Shown: piece after piece, positions 10,486-22,100 of the stretch
How positions within the stretch are numbered: the first letter of the stretch is position 1
How the letters are laid out: every line of letters begins with the position of its first letter
DNA from: Bretschneidera sinensis
Lineage: Eukaryota; Streptophyta; Magnoliopsida; Brassicales; Akaniaceae
Direction of reading: 5' to 3'
Length of the DNA stretch: 64,000 nt
NCBI GenBank assembly: GCA_023935145.1
Contig: CM043704.1
Location: 101,145,373 to 101,209,372, forward strand
Position numbers and translations under genes: made by a program
Notes under the pieces: generated by a model
Told to the model about the DNA's origin: nothing
The model's database searches: none
The model's input: the letters and a program-made list of their open reading frames with translations, nothing else

Positions 10486-12169
10486 TGCTTAAGCAATATC
10501 ATGACGGGTATATGAGAGGTAAATAAGTTTCCCAACTAACCTCTGGTATCTTCCTTTGTCTGCTGGCACTTTGCTTGGATATTCTCTGAGCTTGTGATTC
10601 TGAACAATTGGAGTGTCCGCTGGCTTGCAATCCAACATTCCAACGTCACATAGTAGATCCAATATATATTTATGCTAGGAAAGAAATATACCTTGCTTTG
10701 ATCTAACCACATCTATTCCCAGGAAATATTTAAGTCTTCCCAGATTTTTCATCTCAAATTTGGTTGTCAATTGTTTCTAAAGCTTAGCAATTTCCTTTGT
10801 ATCATCCCCTGTTATGATCATATCATTGACATATACAATTAAAGCTGTTACCTTGCCACGTTGGTGCTTCAGAAATAATGTATTGTCTAAATTACTTTGG
10901 CAGAAACCATATTTTTTTCATTGCTTGACTGAACCGCCCAAATCATGCTCGAGGTGATTGTTTCAGTCCATACAGTGCTCGCTGCAATTTGCACACAACT
11001 TCAGTTTTTGAAACTGTTGTATAGCCTGGAAGGGTATCCTTGTATACTTCTTCTTCAAGGTCACTATAGAGAAATGCATTCTTTATATCTAACTGATGCA
11101 ATGGCCAATCCAGATTGGCTATGAGAGATAGCAAAACTCTGACTGTATTTAGTTTAGCTACCAATGAAAAGGTTTCTTGATAATCTACACCATATGTCTG
11201 AGTGTATCCTTTTACAACTAGCTTCACCTTGTATCATTCTATAGATCCATTTGCCTTGTGTTTAACAGAGAAGATCCACCTACACCTGATTGTCTTTTTC
11301 CCTTAAGGTAGTGGAACCAAGGTCCTTGTTTGATTCTTTAGTAGTGCCCCCGTTTCTTCCTCTATTGATTTAGTCCACTTGGAATCCATTAATGCTTCAT
11401 GAACTGTAGTGGGAATATGACATACAAACAGCTCATGTGAAAATGTCTTGAAAGGCTCAGGTAGCTTTTCGGTGGAGACATAGTTGGCAATTGGATACCT
11501 TGATCTTCTTTCCTCATTGTCTGGAGAATATCTGTTTGATGGCTTACCCCAGTTATACCCAGCGAAAGTATCTATATCATTTATAAATGAGGGTGTGTTG
11601 ATATTACTTACCTCAGAAATATTCTCAGGAGATGGACCTGCAGGTACTAAGGGATAGGGGCATTCTGGTTCTTCTCCTGATGATGTAGGCTTAGTTTTCG
11701 GAGGCCTAGATTAAGAGAATATACCTTGCCCTGAAGATGTATCTATTGATTTCTCACCAATTATAGGTGTATTATTCCAATCTTCAAGCCATTCAAAGGT
11801 TAGCCACTTCAACTCTTGATCTAGTGTCTCCCCCCGAAGGGAAGAAGTGGATACCGAGGAAGAGTAAAATAGTGCAGACTCCAGAAATGTGACATACATG
11901 GTCACATAAGTACGCTGAGTAGTAGGATCATAGCAGCAGTAGCCTTTTTGATGTGCAGCATAGCCCAAGAATAGGCACCAAAGAGAACATGGATCAAGTT
12001 TGGTACATTGGTTCTTAGGCAGGTGTACATATGCCACACATCCAAATATTCGAGGAGGAAGCATGAGTGTTGTAGATATAGAAATCAAGGCTAATAGGGA
12101 CAGTAATTTTAATACCTGTATTTGTAAAGTAAGGGTAAAAAAGTAATTTAATAAATATGACATAAAGTT

Positions 12170-12174
<5 letters not shown>

Positions 12175-12208
<34 letters not shown>
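12175..12208. repeat. (TA)n microsatellite
   Basis: An uninterrupted TA dinucleotide tract of 34 bases near the left end of the nested insertion. Confidence 0.95.
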
Positions 12209-12209
<1 letters not shown>

Positions 12210-13136
12210 CTAATTGTTTTATATAAAACAATTCTTTTGAAGAAAAAAAATGTGGCAACAAGTGTTGCCAAAAGAAAATGCAATGATGCATGTACGACAG
12301 CATTGCATTTTGTGGCAAAAATTTAGGGGAGGAGTAGCTGACTAAGGAAGTTTTATGTGTATGTGTGTGTGTGTATAATTTGAGTTTATTTTATTTATTT
12401 CTTACCAAATCCTGTTTGGTTTTCTTCCTTCTGCAATTCAAACCACTCTATTTCTCTAAATACTTGGGGACTGAAAGAAAGATTAAAGAGCGAAATTTTG
12501 AAGGAGTTTACAAGAGAATTTTATAGAGAGTCACGAGAAACTCTTAGAAAAACAGAAGGTAATAACGTAAAGTTTGTTTTCGAAATTTAGCATACATGAA
12601 TTTTAATATGATAATTTTCAAAGGGTATGAATTATGAAAGAATTGAAGAATTAATTAAAAATTTAATATAAATATTATGTCATGTGTTGACGATCAGCAA
12701 CTGTGAGAAATTGCTAAGAGAAGTAGGAAAGGCAAGGAGGTGATCCACGGGTAGCTCTAAGTGCTACGTTGTGAGTTAGATTTATTTTAAGTAATAAAGA
12801 TAAATATGAAATACATAGTGATAATATTAGAATAAATTATTCACTTATGATTCGATGATAGATGAAAAATTGGTTGATAAGTATGATAGGAATAAGCGAT
12901 GTGCAGAGAATTATTATATGAGAAATAATATTATTGGAATAATGAGTCGATTTAATAATAAATGTGATAAATGAAATTCTTGACGAGCTATGGTTGATGA
13001 TTTGATATGATTTATGAGGAGAAATAGTAATAATTTTCAAATAATAATTTGAGAATAATCAGGATAGCTAATTTAAATGTTTAAATACATGCTTGTTTCT
13101 ATATTATTGTTCATATGCATATTTCATGTCATTATT

Positions 13137-13142
<6 letters not shown>

Positions 13143-13190
<48 letters not shown>
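13143..13190. repeat. (TA)24 microsatellite
   Basis: An uninterrupted TA tract of 48 bases, directly followed by a 36-bp minisatellite. Confidence 0.95.
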
Positions 13191-13193
<3 letters not shown>

Positions 13194-13194
13194 A

Positions 13195-13302
13195 AATAAA
13201 AGAACCGGGAGGGTAGCCGGTCTAACTGAAAATAAAAGAACGGCGAAGGTAACCGGTCTGAATGAGAATAAATGAACCGGGAAGGCAGCCGATCTAAGAT
13301 AA
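13195..13302. repeat. 36-bp minisatellite, three units
   Basis: Three successive 36-base units each start AATAAA and contain GAACCGGGAGGGTAGCCGGT or a close variant (13,195-13,230, 13,231-13,266, 13,267-13,302). The CCGG-rich core contrasts with the AT-rich surroundings. Confidence 0.85.
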
Positions 13303-13875
13303 ACATGTCGCTATGTGGGAAGGCGTTCCCAATAATAATAATATTTAAATTCATGCATTGCATTTGCTTAAATTTTAACTGTTGTTACTTGAGATGCTAA
13401 AAGTTCTATTCATAATTGTAAATTTATTGATAGATGAATGAGTCACATAGAGAGACAATTATGATGAGAAGAAATATGGAAATATGAAATGATGAGAATT
13501 ATCTGGGTGACTGATTATATGCTGTGAACCTCATAATGAGGTAATTATTAGATAGAATTGATAATCTCAAGATGATGATTAATTATATTAGAAGAAGAGA
13601 TTTATAAAGGATGAGAATTTGATATGAGTAGTGATAATAAATGTTATTATCAAAATATATGAGAGATAGATGAATGAATATTGAAAGACTAATTATACAA
13701 ATTGAATACTTCTAGTAAGTTAATTCACTGAGCTTGTGAAGCTCACTCCTCATTGTACAATGATTTCAGGTAGCATGCAAAACAAATAGTTTGGTGAGTT
13801 GAGATTCAGACGAAGTCATTATTTGTAAGCCACGTGGTTCATATCTTCAGACTAATAAGAAAATAAAATAAAAAT

Positions 13876-14454
13876 TTATTTGTAATTATTCATGCATATT
13901 ATGTTGTATAAAATGTTTAAGTTGAGATCTGAATAATGTATCTCCCCTATTAAGAGTTGAGGATTGATGTAAATAATTGTAGTTTGTATACTTTTATTGT
14001 TGCATGTATGTGTCGTGCTGAGATTTTCAAAATATGACAACATTGTCTCGGGGGTGACCGACCCAGGATGGGTCGTTACAGTAATGGGGTGGGTTTGAAA
14101 ATTTAAGATTTTGGAAGAAAGGCAGTTTATGAAATGGACAACAGTGGTAACAGCATTGGGCCAATGTCGCGTGGGAACATGGGCACCAATGAGGAGAGCC
14201 CAAACAGTCTCAAGAATATGTCGATTTTTCTGTTCAGCCACCCCATTTTGTTGTGGGGTCTGGGGATATAAGGTCTCATGTATAAGGCAATGTTGTTGAA
14301 AATAGGAATGAAAGTGGTGATTAAGATATTCGCCACCATTGTCCGAACGGAGAATCCGGATATGAGCGGAAAATTGGGTCTGAATCATAGCATGAAATGA
14401 CTGAAAGTCTCTAAATACTTCATCCTTATGTTTCAGAAAATATAACCAGGTCAT
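13876..14454 (-). pseudogene. Copia integrase core fragment
   Basis: On the minus strand from 14,454 to about 14,090 the frame encodes the catalytic core of a copia integrase: RSDNGGEY with the second Asp, and QQNGVAEQK with the catalytic Glu, about 35 residues apart. The final part of the open frame, beyond about 14,085, is nested-insertion sequence read through by chance. A preceding segment at 14,796-14,485 holds the zinc-binding and first-Asp part (GHPLFEYLRH, CDTCILAKSH, VVWGPSPV). There the usual HSDVWGP reads HSVVWGP, so the first catalytic Asp is lost. Confidence 0.75.
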
Positions 14455-15339
14455 GCGGGTGCAATTATCAACAAATATAACAAATCAACGTACATCAGAG
14501 ATAATAGATACGGGAGATGGTCCCCATACAACAGAATGAATTAAAGCAAAAGGAGTATCACTTTTATTCATACTTAATGGATAAGTAGCCCTATGACTTT
14601 TGGCTAAAATACATGTATCACAGTTAAATTCAGAGGTCTCCACATTAGAAAATAAATGCAGAAACAAATGCCTTAGATACTCGAATAATGGATGTCCCAA
14701 ACTATAATGCCACATCCAAATCTGCTGAGGCTTAGAACCAGGCGAAGAAGACACATGATGCGCTTGACCCAAACTGAAATCTTCTATGTAGTACAATCCC
14801 CTCTTCTTAGTACCACGCCCAATTATCTCCTTGGTGAGAATATTCTGAATAAGAAAAAATCAGAAAACATTAGCACCACACAATTGAGCTCTGTAGTAAT
14901 TTGGCTCATAGACAGTAACTTGTGGGACAAAGAGGGAACAAGTAAAGTATTAAATAAATGAAGGGAGGGTGATAGGGTCACAGAGCTGACTCCTGTGACC
15001 GGTGAGACCATTCTATTGGCATTCGCAATGCTGATGTGCCCTGGAGATGAATTGTGAGAAAGATTTGCGGTGTCAAAAGTCATATGGTCTGTGGTCCCAG
15101 AGTCAAGAAGCCAATCACCATGGTCAACATCATGGCTATCACTAAGCAGGGTGTGACAGAGATTACCTTGATCACTAGAGAGGCAGTGGGTGAAATTAGA
15201 GAAAGATAAGGTTCGGCTGTCGCTATAGCAGCCTTGCCCGTGCCTTCAGCCATACCAGCAGTATCCCATTTTTTTCTAGTTTGGAGTTCATGACACCAAT
15301 CAGGGTAACCATGCAACTGAAAAAAGTTTTCACATGTGT

Positions 15340-16155
15340 GCTTCATATTGCTACAATGAGAGCATTTGAGACTATCAGATGAGGAGAGGGCTTTAGAGGT
15401 AGATTTCCCATTATACTAAGGAGCTGGTCTAGAGAACCCAAGCTTGAGACCTGTCGATGCAAGCACTGTTCCTAGCGGCGGTTCATGGTCACCGACGTTC
15501 ATCACTGCCTGATGAAGGGCCTCCTTGTGGACATGAGCATAAGCTTGCTCCACGGTGGGAAACGGGTGCAACTGCAACACGTCACTGTGAATATTGTCCA
15601 GCTTGTTGTCGAGACCATCATTCAAGAAGATAGGGTTTATGTCTTCTTGAAGGAGATTATTATATCATTGAATATCAGCAGGGCACTCCATCTGATTTGG
15701 ACGTCAAAAATCAATCTCACGTCAGAGACCTTGCAAGCGGTGTAGTATTTTTCCAGAGAGCCACCTGCTTGGCGGAGATGTGAGACACGACGGTGGAGAT
15801 CATAGACTTGGGAGGTGTCGCTACGATCAAAATAGGTGGTGGCAGCAGAGTCCCAAACCAGTTTGGCCATGGGAAAGCAAATAAAATTACTGATTAATGC
15901 CAAATCCATGGAGTTGATTAGTCAACCTTTAACAATGGTGTTGTCAATGCGTCATTTTCGGAGGAATGGGTCTGTCGGAGATGGCGGGGTCAGTTCGCCA
16001 TTGATGTAGTCCAACTTGTCTTTGCCGGAGATGTACATCTCGATAACTGGGGACCATAATGCATAGTTAGAACCATCCAACTTGATGCCAATTGATAGAG
16101 CCACAGGTTCAAAGGTCACGGTTGGAGCCTGAGCTTTGAACAAAGCTTCGGCCAT
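15340..16155 (-). pseudogene. Copia gag fragment of the degenerate element
   Basis: From 16,155 down, broken frames encode a UBN2-type copia gag: LDGSNYALWSPVIEMYISGK near the start, then VWDSAATTYFDRSDTSQVYDL and the LEKYY segment near 15,850-15,760, in different frames. A CCHC-like region lies near 15,370-15,300. Stops and shifts separate the parts, so it is a pseudogene. Confidence 0.7.
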
Positions 16156-16319
16156 TGTGGCGGTGAATAATTCATAGAGGGTCGTATGGTCTGTGGAAGA
16201 TTCATCCGCCTAGACTAGGGTTTCGGTGGTTGCCATAGGAGAAGATGGTGGGTGGAAGGAGGCTAGAAGCTATTGATGGACGAGAATAGAGAGTGAGATC
16301 GTGAGAGGCTTTGATACCA

Positions 16320-16501
16320 TGTCAGTTTTGGTTTCATTGTTTTCACGGTATATCATTTTCAGAGATACTGTATACATATATAGAGAGATTTGATATGCTA
16401 TTCTTGGCTATATAGATCTTAGGGTTAGAATCATGCTTGACAGTTATAAATATTCTTATAATCTCTCTGATTGGATTCTTAATTGACAACTCACGCCAAC
16501 A
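16320..16501 (-). repeat. Copia LTR (5' LTR in element orientation)
   Basis: 182-bp terminal repeat partner of 9688-9869. It adjoins the tRNA-Met-like primer-binding site and is followed by the TATTA target duplication. Confidence 0.85.
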
Positions 16502-17033
16502 TATTACTTATTTATGAATTGGTATCGCTTCACTAAAATTAATTCTCAATTTTTTTCCTCAAAATTTTATGTTTGTATCCATTCTTTTTTTTTTTTTTTT
16601 TTATTGTTGCCGGGCTAAATTGAAGCAAACAGAGGTAGATTGTGAACTCTTGAAGAAATGTTGTGAAAGGTTAACTGATGAGAACAAAAGATTAGAGAAA
16701 GAATTGCAAGAATTGTGATCTTCATCATTACATACTCTATCCCCAAAGGCAGCGACTCTTGCAATGTGTCCGTCGTGTGAGAAAATGGTAGGAGGCAATG
16801 AAGGGAAAAAGTGAAGGGAAAATTGCAAGCGACAATTTTTCAATGACGATATTTGGAGTATCAGATCTAAGTAAATTTAAATCATTTCACTTAAATCTAA
16901 TCAATGTAATTGTTATTTTTTAAGATTTAAATAAATTGATTTAAATTTATTTACAGCAAAAAAAAATAAATAACATAACGGCTTTTGCAGCTGGAAATTA
17001 AAGTTTTTTTTTCTTTTTTAAATAAATATTCTT

Positions 17034-18632
17034 AGGTTTTAACTAATTTTTTTTATAAAATTAATATTTTGTTTTATTATATTTTACTTATTATTACAAA
17101 TAATTCATTATTTATATTTTTTTATGGATAATAGCTAATCAAAAAAATTTCTTACGAAACATGTTTATCATCCGTATCTGATTCATATTTATTTGTAGTA
17201 TTTAAAAAAGTATCTTGTGATGCTTACGATCCCCTCAACGAAAGGAATTTAATGTCGTTTGGTATCATATTAATGCTTGTTTAAATCTGGTACTAGACTT
17301 CATTGTATATTTTTAAAAAATTTAAAATTGAGTTTTTAATAAATTTTTCTTTAATTTTTAACCTGTTAGGCTATTTCTTGTTAATACACCTGGCACCATT
17401 ATTCACCTAGAGCGTTATATCACCATTTCTATTTAACAGCTTTAATGAGCAATGAAAGATGGTGGATACCAATAAAAAAAAGATAGTTGATAAAAAGTAA
17501 AAAAAAAAAAAAAAGTAGATGGCTAATTAGTTTAAATGCTCCTCTAAATGTTGTCATAGAATCAGTTTAATGGTTAATTTATTTAAAGTAATATCTCGAT
17601 TTCGATTCAGGTTATCATTATAATAGTAATATATCAAACATTTTTAAAGCTTATAATTCAATCAAAAACATTAGTTTTCACCATCAAACAACCTCAAAAT
17701 GAATTTATTTGAAGAATCAAAATTTTAATTGGATATTAATTTTTATGATGATCAAACTACCCTTAATGTTAAAATATTTTCAAATGATTATGATAAGTTT
17801 AATAATTTTATTTATCAATTATTTATCTCGGAATTGTTTATAACACAAAATTTTAAGTTACTAGAATTTATATTTTTCTAAAAAATAAAAACATACAGTA
17901 TCATTTTAATTTTTAAAATAAAAAAGTTTGTATTTGATTTTTATTTTATGATGGTTTTTTACATTATTTATTTGAGATGCTAGACTATTTAATTTTATCA
18001 AAAAAAATGTATCAACAAACTTTCTGTTTAAAACATTTAATTTTCTTTTGTGATGGTATTTTATTTTCGTTTATTTGAGGATGTGATAAGCAATGACATT
18101 ATAATATTTTTTTAAATATAAAACATATGAAGTAAAATTTGTTTTATACTATATAATAGAATACAAATCCATTTAAATTACACTTTTAACAATTTTCGAA
18201 AAAGAACGATGATAATTTTCATTTAAAAAACCCTCTAAAAATTCATTATTAAATATGTTTCATCCCTAATACTTTTGTTTTTTTTAAAAGTAACATTTAT
18301 GATACTTAAGGGTACTTTGATCATCATGAAAAGTAATATGCAATAAAAATTTTGATTTTTCAAAAAAGTTCATTTTGATGGTGAAAATTGGTGTTTTAAG
18401 GTGAATCATTGGTTTTAAAAGAATTTAGTATGTTAGTGTCATTTCAACAAACTTAGAGATAGTGCAGTGTAATTTGCTCTAATAACAAAACCTCTTATTA
18501 AATCATAATTTTTTTATAAAAATGAATTTTACACACTCTAAAAAGGAATTATTGGTTAAATCGGATCAAAAACCAATGTTTTAGACCCATCCGAAGCTTT
18601 ATCAATAATTTTGTAAGACTTCATTGGTAACA
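17034..18632. repeat. Recurring block 'beta', second copy
   Basis: It matches 4085-5460 from its start. The tail 18,361-18,632 also matches 26,575-26,760 and 32,060-32,330. It is the spacer between HD-Zip copy 3 and the promoter of copy B. No gene was seen. Confidence 0.75.
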
Positions 18633-19100
18633 TTATTTTTTGGGTCTCACACTTATACTGACATCAACAAATGAAATCTCACAAAATTATTTATGGAGTT
18701 TTGGGTGGATCCAAAACTTTTTAAAAAATAAATTTTAGACTCAACCTAACCAATTTTTTTTGCTAAATGTGGCTTGAAAATAGGTTGACTCATGTAAAAA
18801 AATGGGGGGCCCCAAACTAAAACAAAAATATGTTCTATAAAGATATAAGTTGGATGTCGCTCTCCTCAATTTTTCTAAAATTGATATTTTTTACTGTGTC
18901 ATGGACAAGCACATTGCTAAGTGTTCGACAAATATTAGATAATTTTAGACAATGAATTAAACTGATTCACCTTTTACCAAAATTAATTGATCACTACTAT
19001 AAATTTCTCCCCTAATACGTCCCTTTCTTCCCCATTTCTCAATTTTCTCCTCTCTCTCTCTCCCTCTTTCTCTTAAAAAGTTGCAAGTTAATTTGCAGCC
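18633..19100 (+). promoter_or_regulatory. Promoter and 5' UTR of HD-Zip II copy B
   Basis: It aligns with 1-473. A TATAAAT box at 18,998-19,004 lies about 100 bp before the ATG, followed by a CT-rich tract (about 19,020-19,075) typical of a plant 5' UTR. The box is intact here but mutated in copy A. Confidence 0.55.
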
Positions 19101-22100
19101 ATGGGAGATGAAAAAGAATGCATTAACACAGGGCTTTGTCTTGGGCTTGGCGTTGGGAAGTATGGGAGGGAAAAGGAAAAGAGTACTATGCTTTGCTTAG
19201 ATCTCTCCTTTAAGTTATACCCAAAAGAGGAAGCGATCAACATAGATCATAAGGCCAAAGGGTCAAGTAATTTGAAGACGATTGAAGATGATAATGAGAA
19301 TTTCATGAATAATAACAATAATAATAGGAGAAAGAAACTTAGGCTAACAAAAGAGCAATCCAGCATGCTAGAAGACTTTTTCAAATTGCATAGCACCCTC
19401 AACCAGGTACCTTAATTTTAATTCTTTTTTTATAATCGTAGTATTCGTTCCATGCATGAGACTTTTATTTTTATTAGTAATTATCTCATTTATATTGTTG
19501 ATTTGTGTGTTCATTTCTAAACTCTAGTATTAGTTTTTAATTTTTGTGATACAGGTGATAATTAAAATAAGGTTGTTAGCGTTAGTAACTGACACGATTG
19601 ATGTATTAAAACTATTCATATTTTATACACGTATAAAACACGTGCTACTAGCTGCTATGCATTAGTTATGTTAATCACGAGCCTATTACTGATGTTTCTT
19701 GATTGAAAATATTCTGGAATGCATGATGTATTGCATTAGGATCGATAATATATAAAGAAAACTTAATTATAATTTTTTGACTGAATTGTATGGAAATTGA
19801 ATTGTGAAATATAGTAATAGTAGTGTCAATACACACATTTATATTGTTTTTATTGTATATATGTGGAATTTAATTTTAATTAATTTTTTAGTAATCATAT
19901 TTATAATCAGTATGACTTGAATACTCATTTTTTTGTTTGATTGTGACGACGATAATTGTGACTGAATATAAAACATGCTCTCATGAAGATAAAAATGTTA
20001 TCATTGAGCTAAACTTACGACTATGATTTATCACATTTTTACTTTTAACGCAGGCGCAAAAATATACAATCGCTGAGCAACTGAATTTAAAACCTAGACA
20101 AGTGGCAGTCTGGTTTCAAAATAGGAGAGTAAGGTGATCATTTTGTTAATACTTTATTCTTTTTAAAAAATGAAACTTTAGTTTAGTAATTGTTAAGGTT
20201 TAAGAGAGGAAGTGAGACAATACAAAGAAGAGAATTGTATTGAATGGTGTGATTTACTTACAAGTGAGCTATCCTATTTATAGGAGCCAATAAGAGAGCC
20301 AAAGATATACACAACCAATGTGGGATTAAACTAACTAAGCAATAACTATGCTATACATAATCTAACAGCCCCCCTCAAACTCAAGGTGGAATATGAGAAA
20401 CCAACTTGAGTTTGAAAACAAGATCACGAAAACGCCCTGGAGGATGCGACTTGGTAAAGATGTCTGCGAGCTGATCCTTGGATGTGACAGAATGAAGCTG
20501 TAGGGAGCCTTGAAGGAGATGATGACGGACAAAATGACAATCAATCTCAATATGTTTGGTCCGTTCATGAAACACATCATTATGAGCAATCTGAATAGCA
20601 CTTCTATTGTCACAGTATACAGGAGTGGCAGCAGAAAGTGATACACCCATATCTTGTAACAACCATCGTAACCAAAGAAGCTCAGAGGTGGTGTCAGCTA
20701 AAGCACGATATTCTGCCTCTGTACCAGATCGAGCAACAACAGTTTGTTTCTTACTACGCCAAGAGATAAGAGAGGTGCCAAGTAGGAAACAATAACCGGT
20801 GGTAGAACGACGATCTGTAGGATCACCTGCCCAATCTGCATCGGTATAAGCACACAACTGAAGAGGAGACTGAGAGGAGAAAAAGAGCCCATGAAACAAT
20901 GTCCCCTTTAGGTAACGAAGGATGCGAAGAACAGCAGCAAAATGAGTAGAGCGAGGAGCAGCCATAAACTGACTCACCTGATGGACAGCATACGAGATAT
21001 CAGGTCGAGTAACAGTAAGGTAGACAAGACTGCCAACCAAATGTCGATATAAAGTAAAATCACGAAGAAGTTCGCCATCATGGGGTGTAAGACGAGTATT
21101 AAGCTCAGTTGGTGTGTCAACAACCTTACTGTCTGTGAGATTTGCCCGAGAAAGCATATCAGAGATATATTTGGCTTGTGTCAAATAATAACCATCAGAA
21201 GAAGACGAAATCTCAAGACCAAGAAAATAGCTGAGAGGACCAAGATCTTTCATCTCAAAATGTTGATTGAGAAACTGTTTAAGTTCCTGAATACCAATGG
21301 GATCATCCCCGGTGATAATCATGTCGTCAACATATAACAGAAGAAGTATGATGCCCCGGTCTGTGCGGCGAACAAACAAAGCTGAATCATAGGAGCTGAT
21401 GGAATATCCAAGGCTAGACAAAGTGTTGCTAAACTTAGCAAACCATGCTCGAGGAGCCTGCTTAAGTCCATATAGAGCTCGACGAAGACGACATACCTTG
21501 TTTGTTGGATTAGATAGTCCGGGAGGTGGTTGCATATAAACTTCTTCATTAAGATCACCATTAAGGAATGCATTTTTTAACATCCATTTGAAAAAGTGAC
21601 CAATGACGAGAGGCTGCAACAGCTAGCAAAGCACGCACAGAAGATAGACGAGCAACTGGAGCAAAGGTCTCCTCATAGTCCACACCATACTCCTGAGTAA
21701 AACCCCTGGCAACAAGTCGAGCCTTATACCTGTCAACAGTACCATCTGAACAAGTCTTAATTTTGTAAACCCATTTACTGCCAATCACAGACTTTCCAGG
21801 AGGCAAGTCAACCAAATCCCATGTATTATTCTTGTGTAAAGCATCAAGTTCCTCTTTCATCGCAGTCTGCCAAAAAGGGTTAGTGGAAGCCTCACGATAG
21901 GAGTGGGGCTCATGTAAAGTAGCTAAAGCATGAAAGCAATGAAAATTCTGGAGATGGGATGGAAGAGATCTTACTCTGGTGGATCGGCGAAGGTCTGGAG
22001 AGGAAGTGTGAACATGATCCTCATACGTAACAGACCCTGGGGGCTCAGGCGAAGCGACGTCGAGAGTATCAGGTGGAGTGGAATCAAGAGTATTAGGTGA

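Larger units (their letters stand above)
12108..14080 (+). mobile_element. Nested insertion in the copia integrase, probably a solo LTR
   Basis: About 1.97 kb interrupts the integrase reading frame and is flanked by GTAAT on both sides (12,103-12,107 and 14,081-14,085). Integrase sequence resumes on either side. The right end reads GGATGGGTCGTTACA, as in many gypsy-type LTR ends. There is no coding region longer than short spurious frames. The left end (TTTAATACC) does not start with TG. The matching flanks could also be read as an 8-bp repeat ACAGTAAT, so a DNA transposon cannot be excluded. The insertion is younger than the copia element that holds it. Confidence 0.55.
9688..16501 (-). mobile_element. 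Degenerate Ty1/copia retrotransposon in intron 2 of HD-Zip copy 3
   Basis: The LTRs lie at 9688-9869 and 16,320-16,501, 182 bp each. They begin TGTCA and end CCAACA, and the element is flanked by the 5-bp target duplication TATTA (9683-9687 and 16,502-16,506). A primer-binding site complementary to tRNA-Met (TGGTATCAAAGC, minus strand) adjoins the right LTR, and a purine tract adjoins the left one, so the element runs on the minus strand. In element order I see gag (about 16,155-15,400), integrase (RSDNGGEY, QQNGVAEQ; about 14,796-14,090 and 12,066-11,850), reverse transcriptase (KNAFL, ALYGLKQSPRA; about 11,227-10,800) and RNase H (YADWAGD, SSAEAKF, DILTK; 10,485-9877). Copia order (integrase before RT) is clear. 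Many stops and frameshifts break it. I count 17 mismatches between the LTRs, so it is an old insertion. Confidence 0.9.
9300..16870 (+). pseudogene. HD-Zip class II gene, copy 3 (5'-truncated and split by copia)
   Basis: Only exons 2 and 3 remain. Exon 2 (9468-9545) encodes AQKYSITQHLNLKPRQ followed by the helix-3 motif VWFQNRRA, but the acceptor has decayed (GTTGG where copy B has GCAGG) and the donor region reads ACATGATC. Exon 3 (about 16,612-16,815) encodes the leucine zipper ([20 protein letters not shown]) and the CPSCEK motif, with a TGA inside the zipper tail (ELQEL*SSS, where copy B has CGA). Exon 1 is absent upstream. Intron 2 holds the copia element at 9688-16,501. Exon 3 is closer to canonical HD-Zip II sequence (TEVDCE, CPSCE) than copies A and B, so this copy may come from an older or less diverged paralogue; that is inference. 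Confidence 0.8.

Noticed and set aside
13093..13363. Frames with runs of YIYI
   Set aside because: They are translations of the (TA)n microsatellite and the 36-bp minisatellite.
20362..20646. 94-residue minus-strand frame at the copia RNase H end
   Set aside because: It is a shadow of the RNase H reading frame in another phase.
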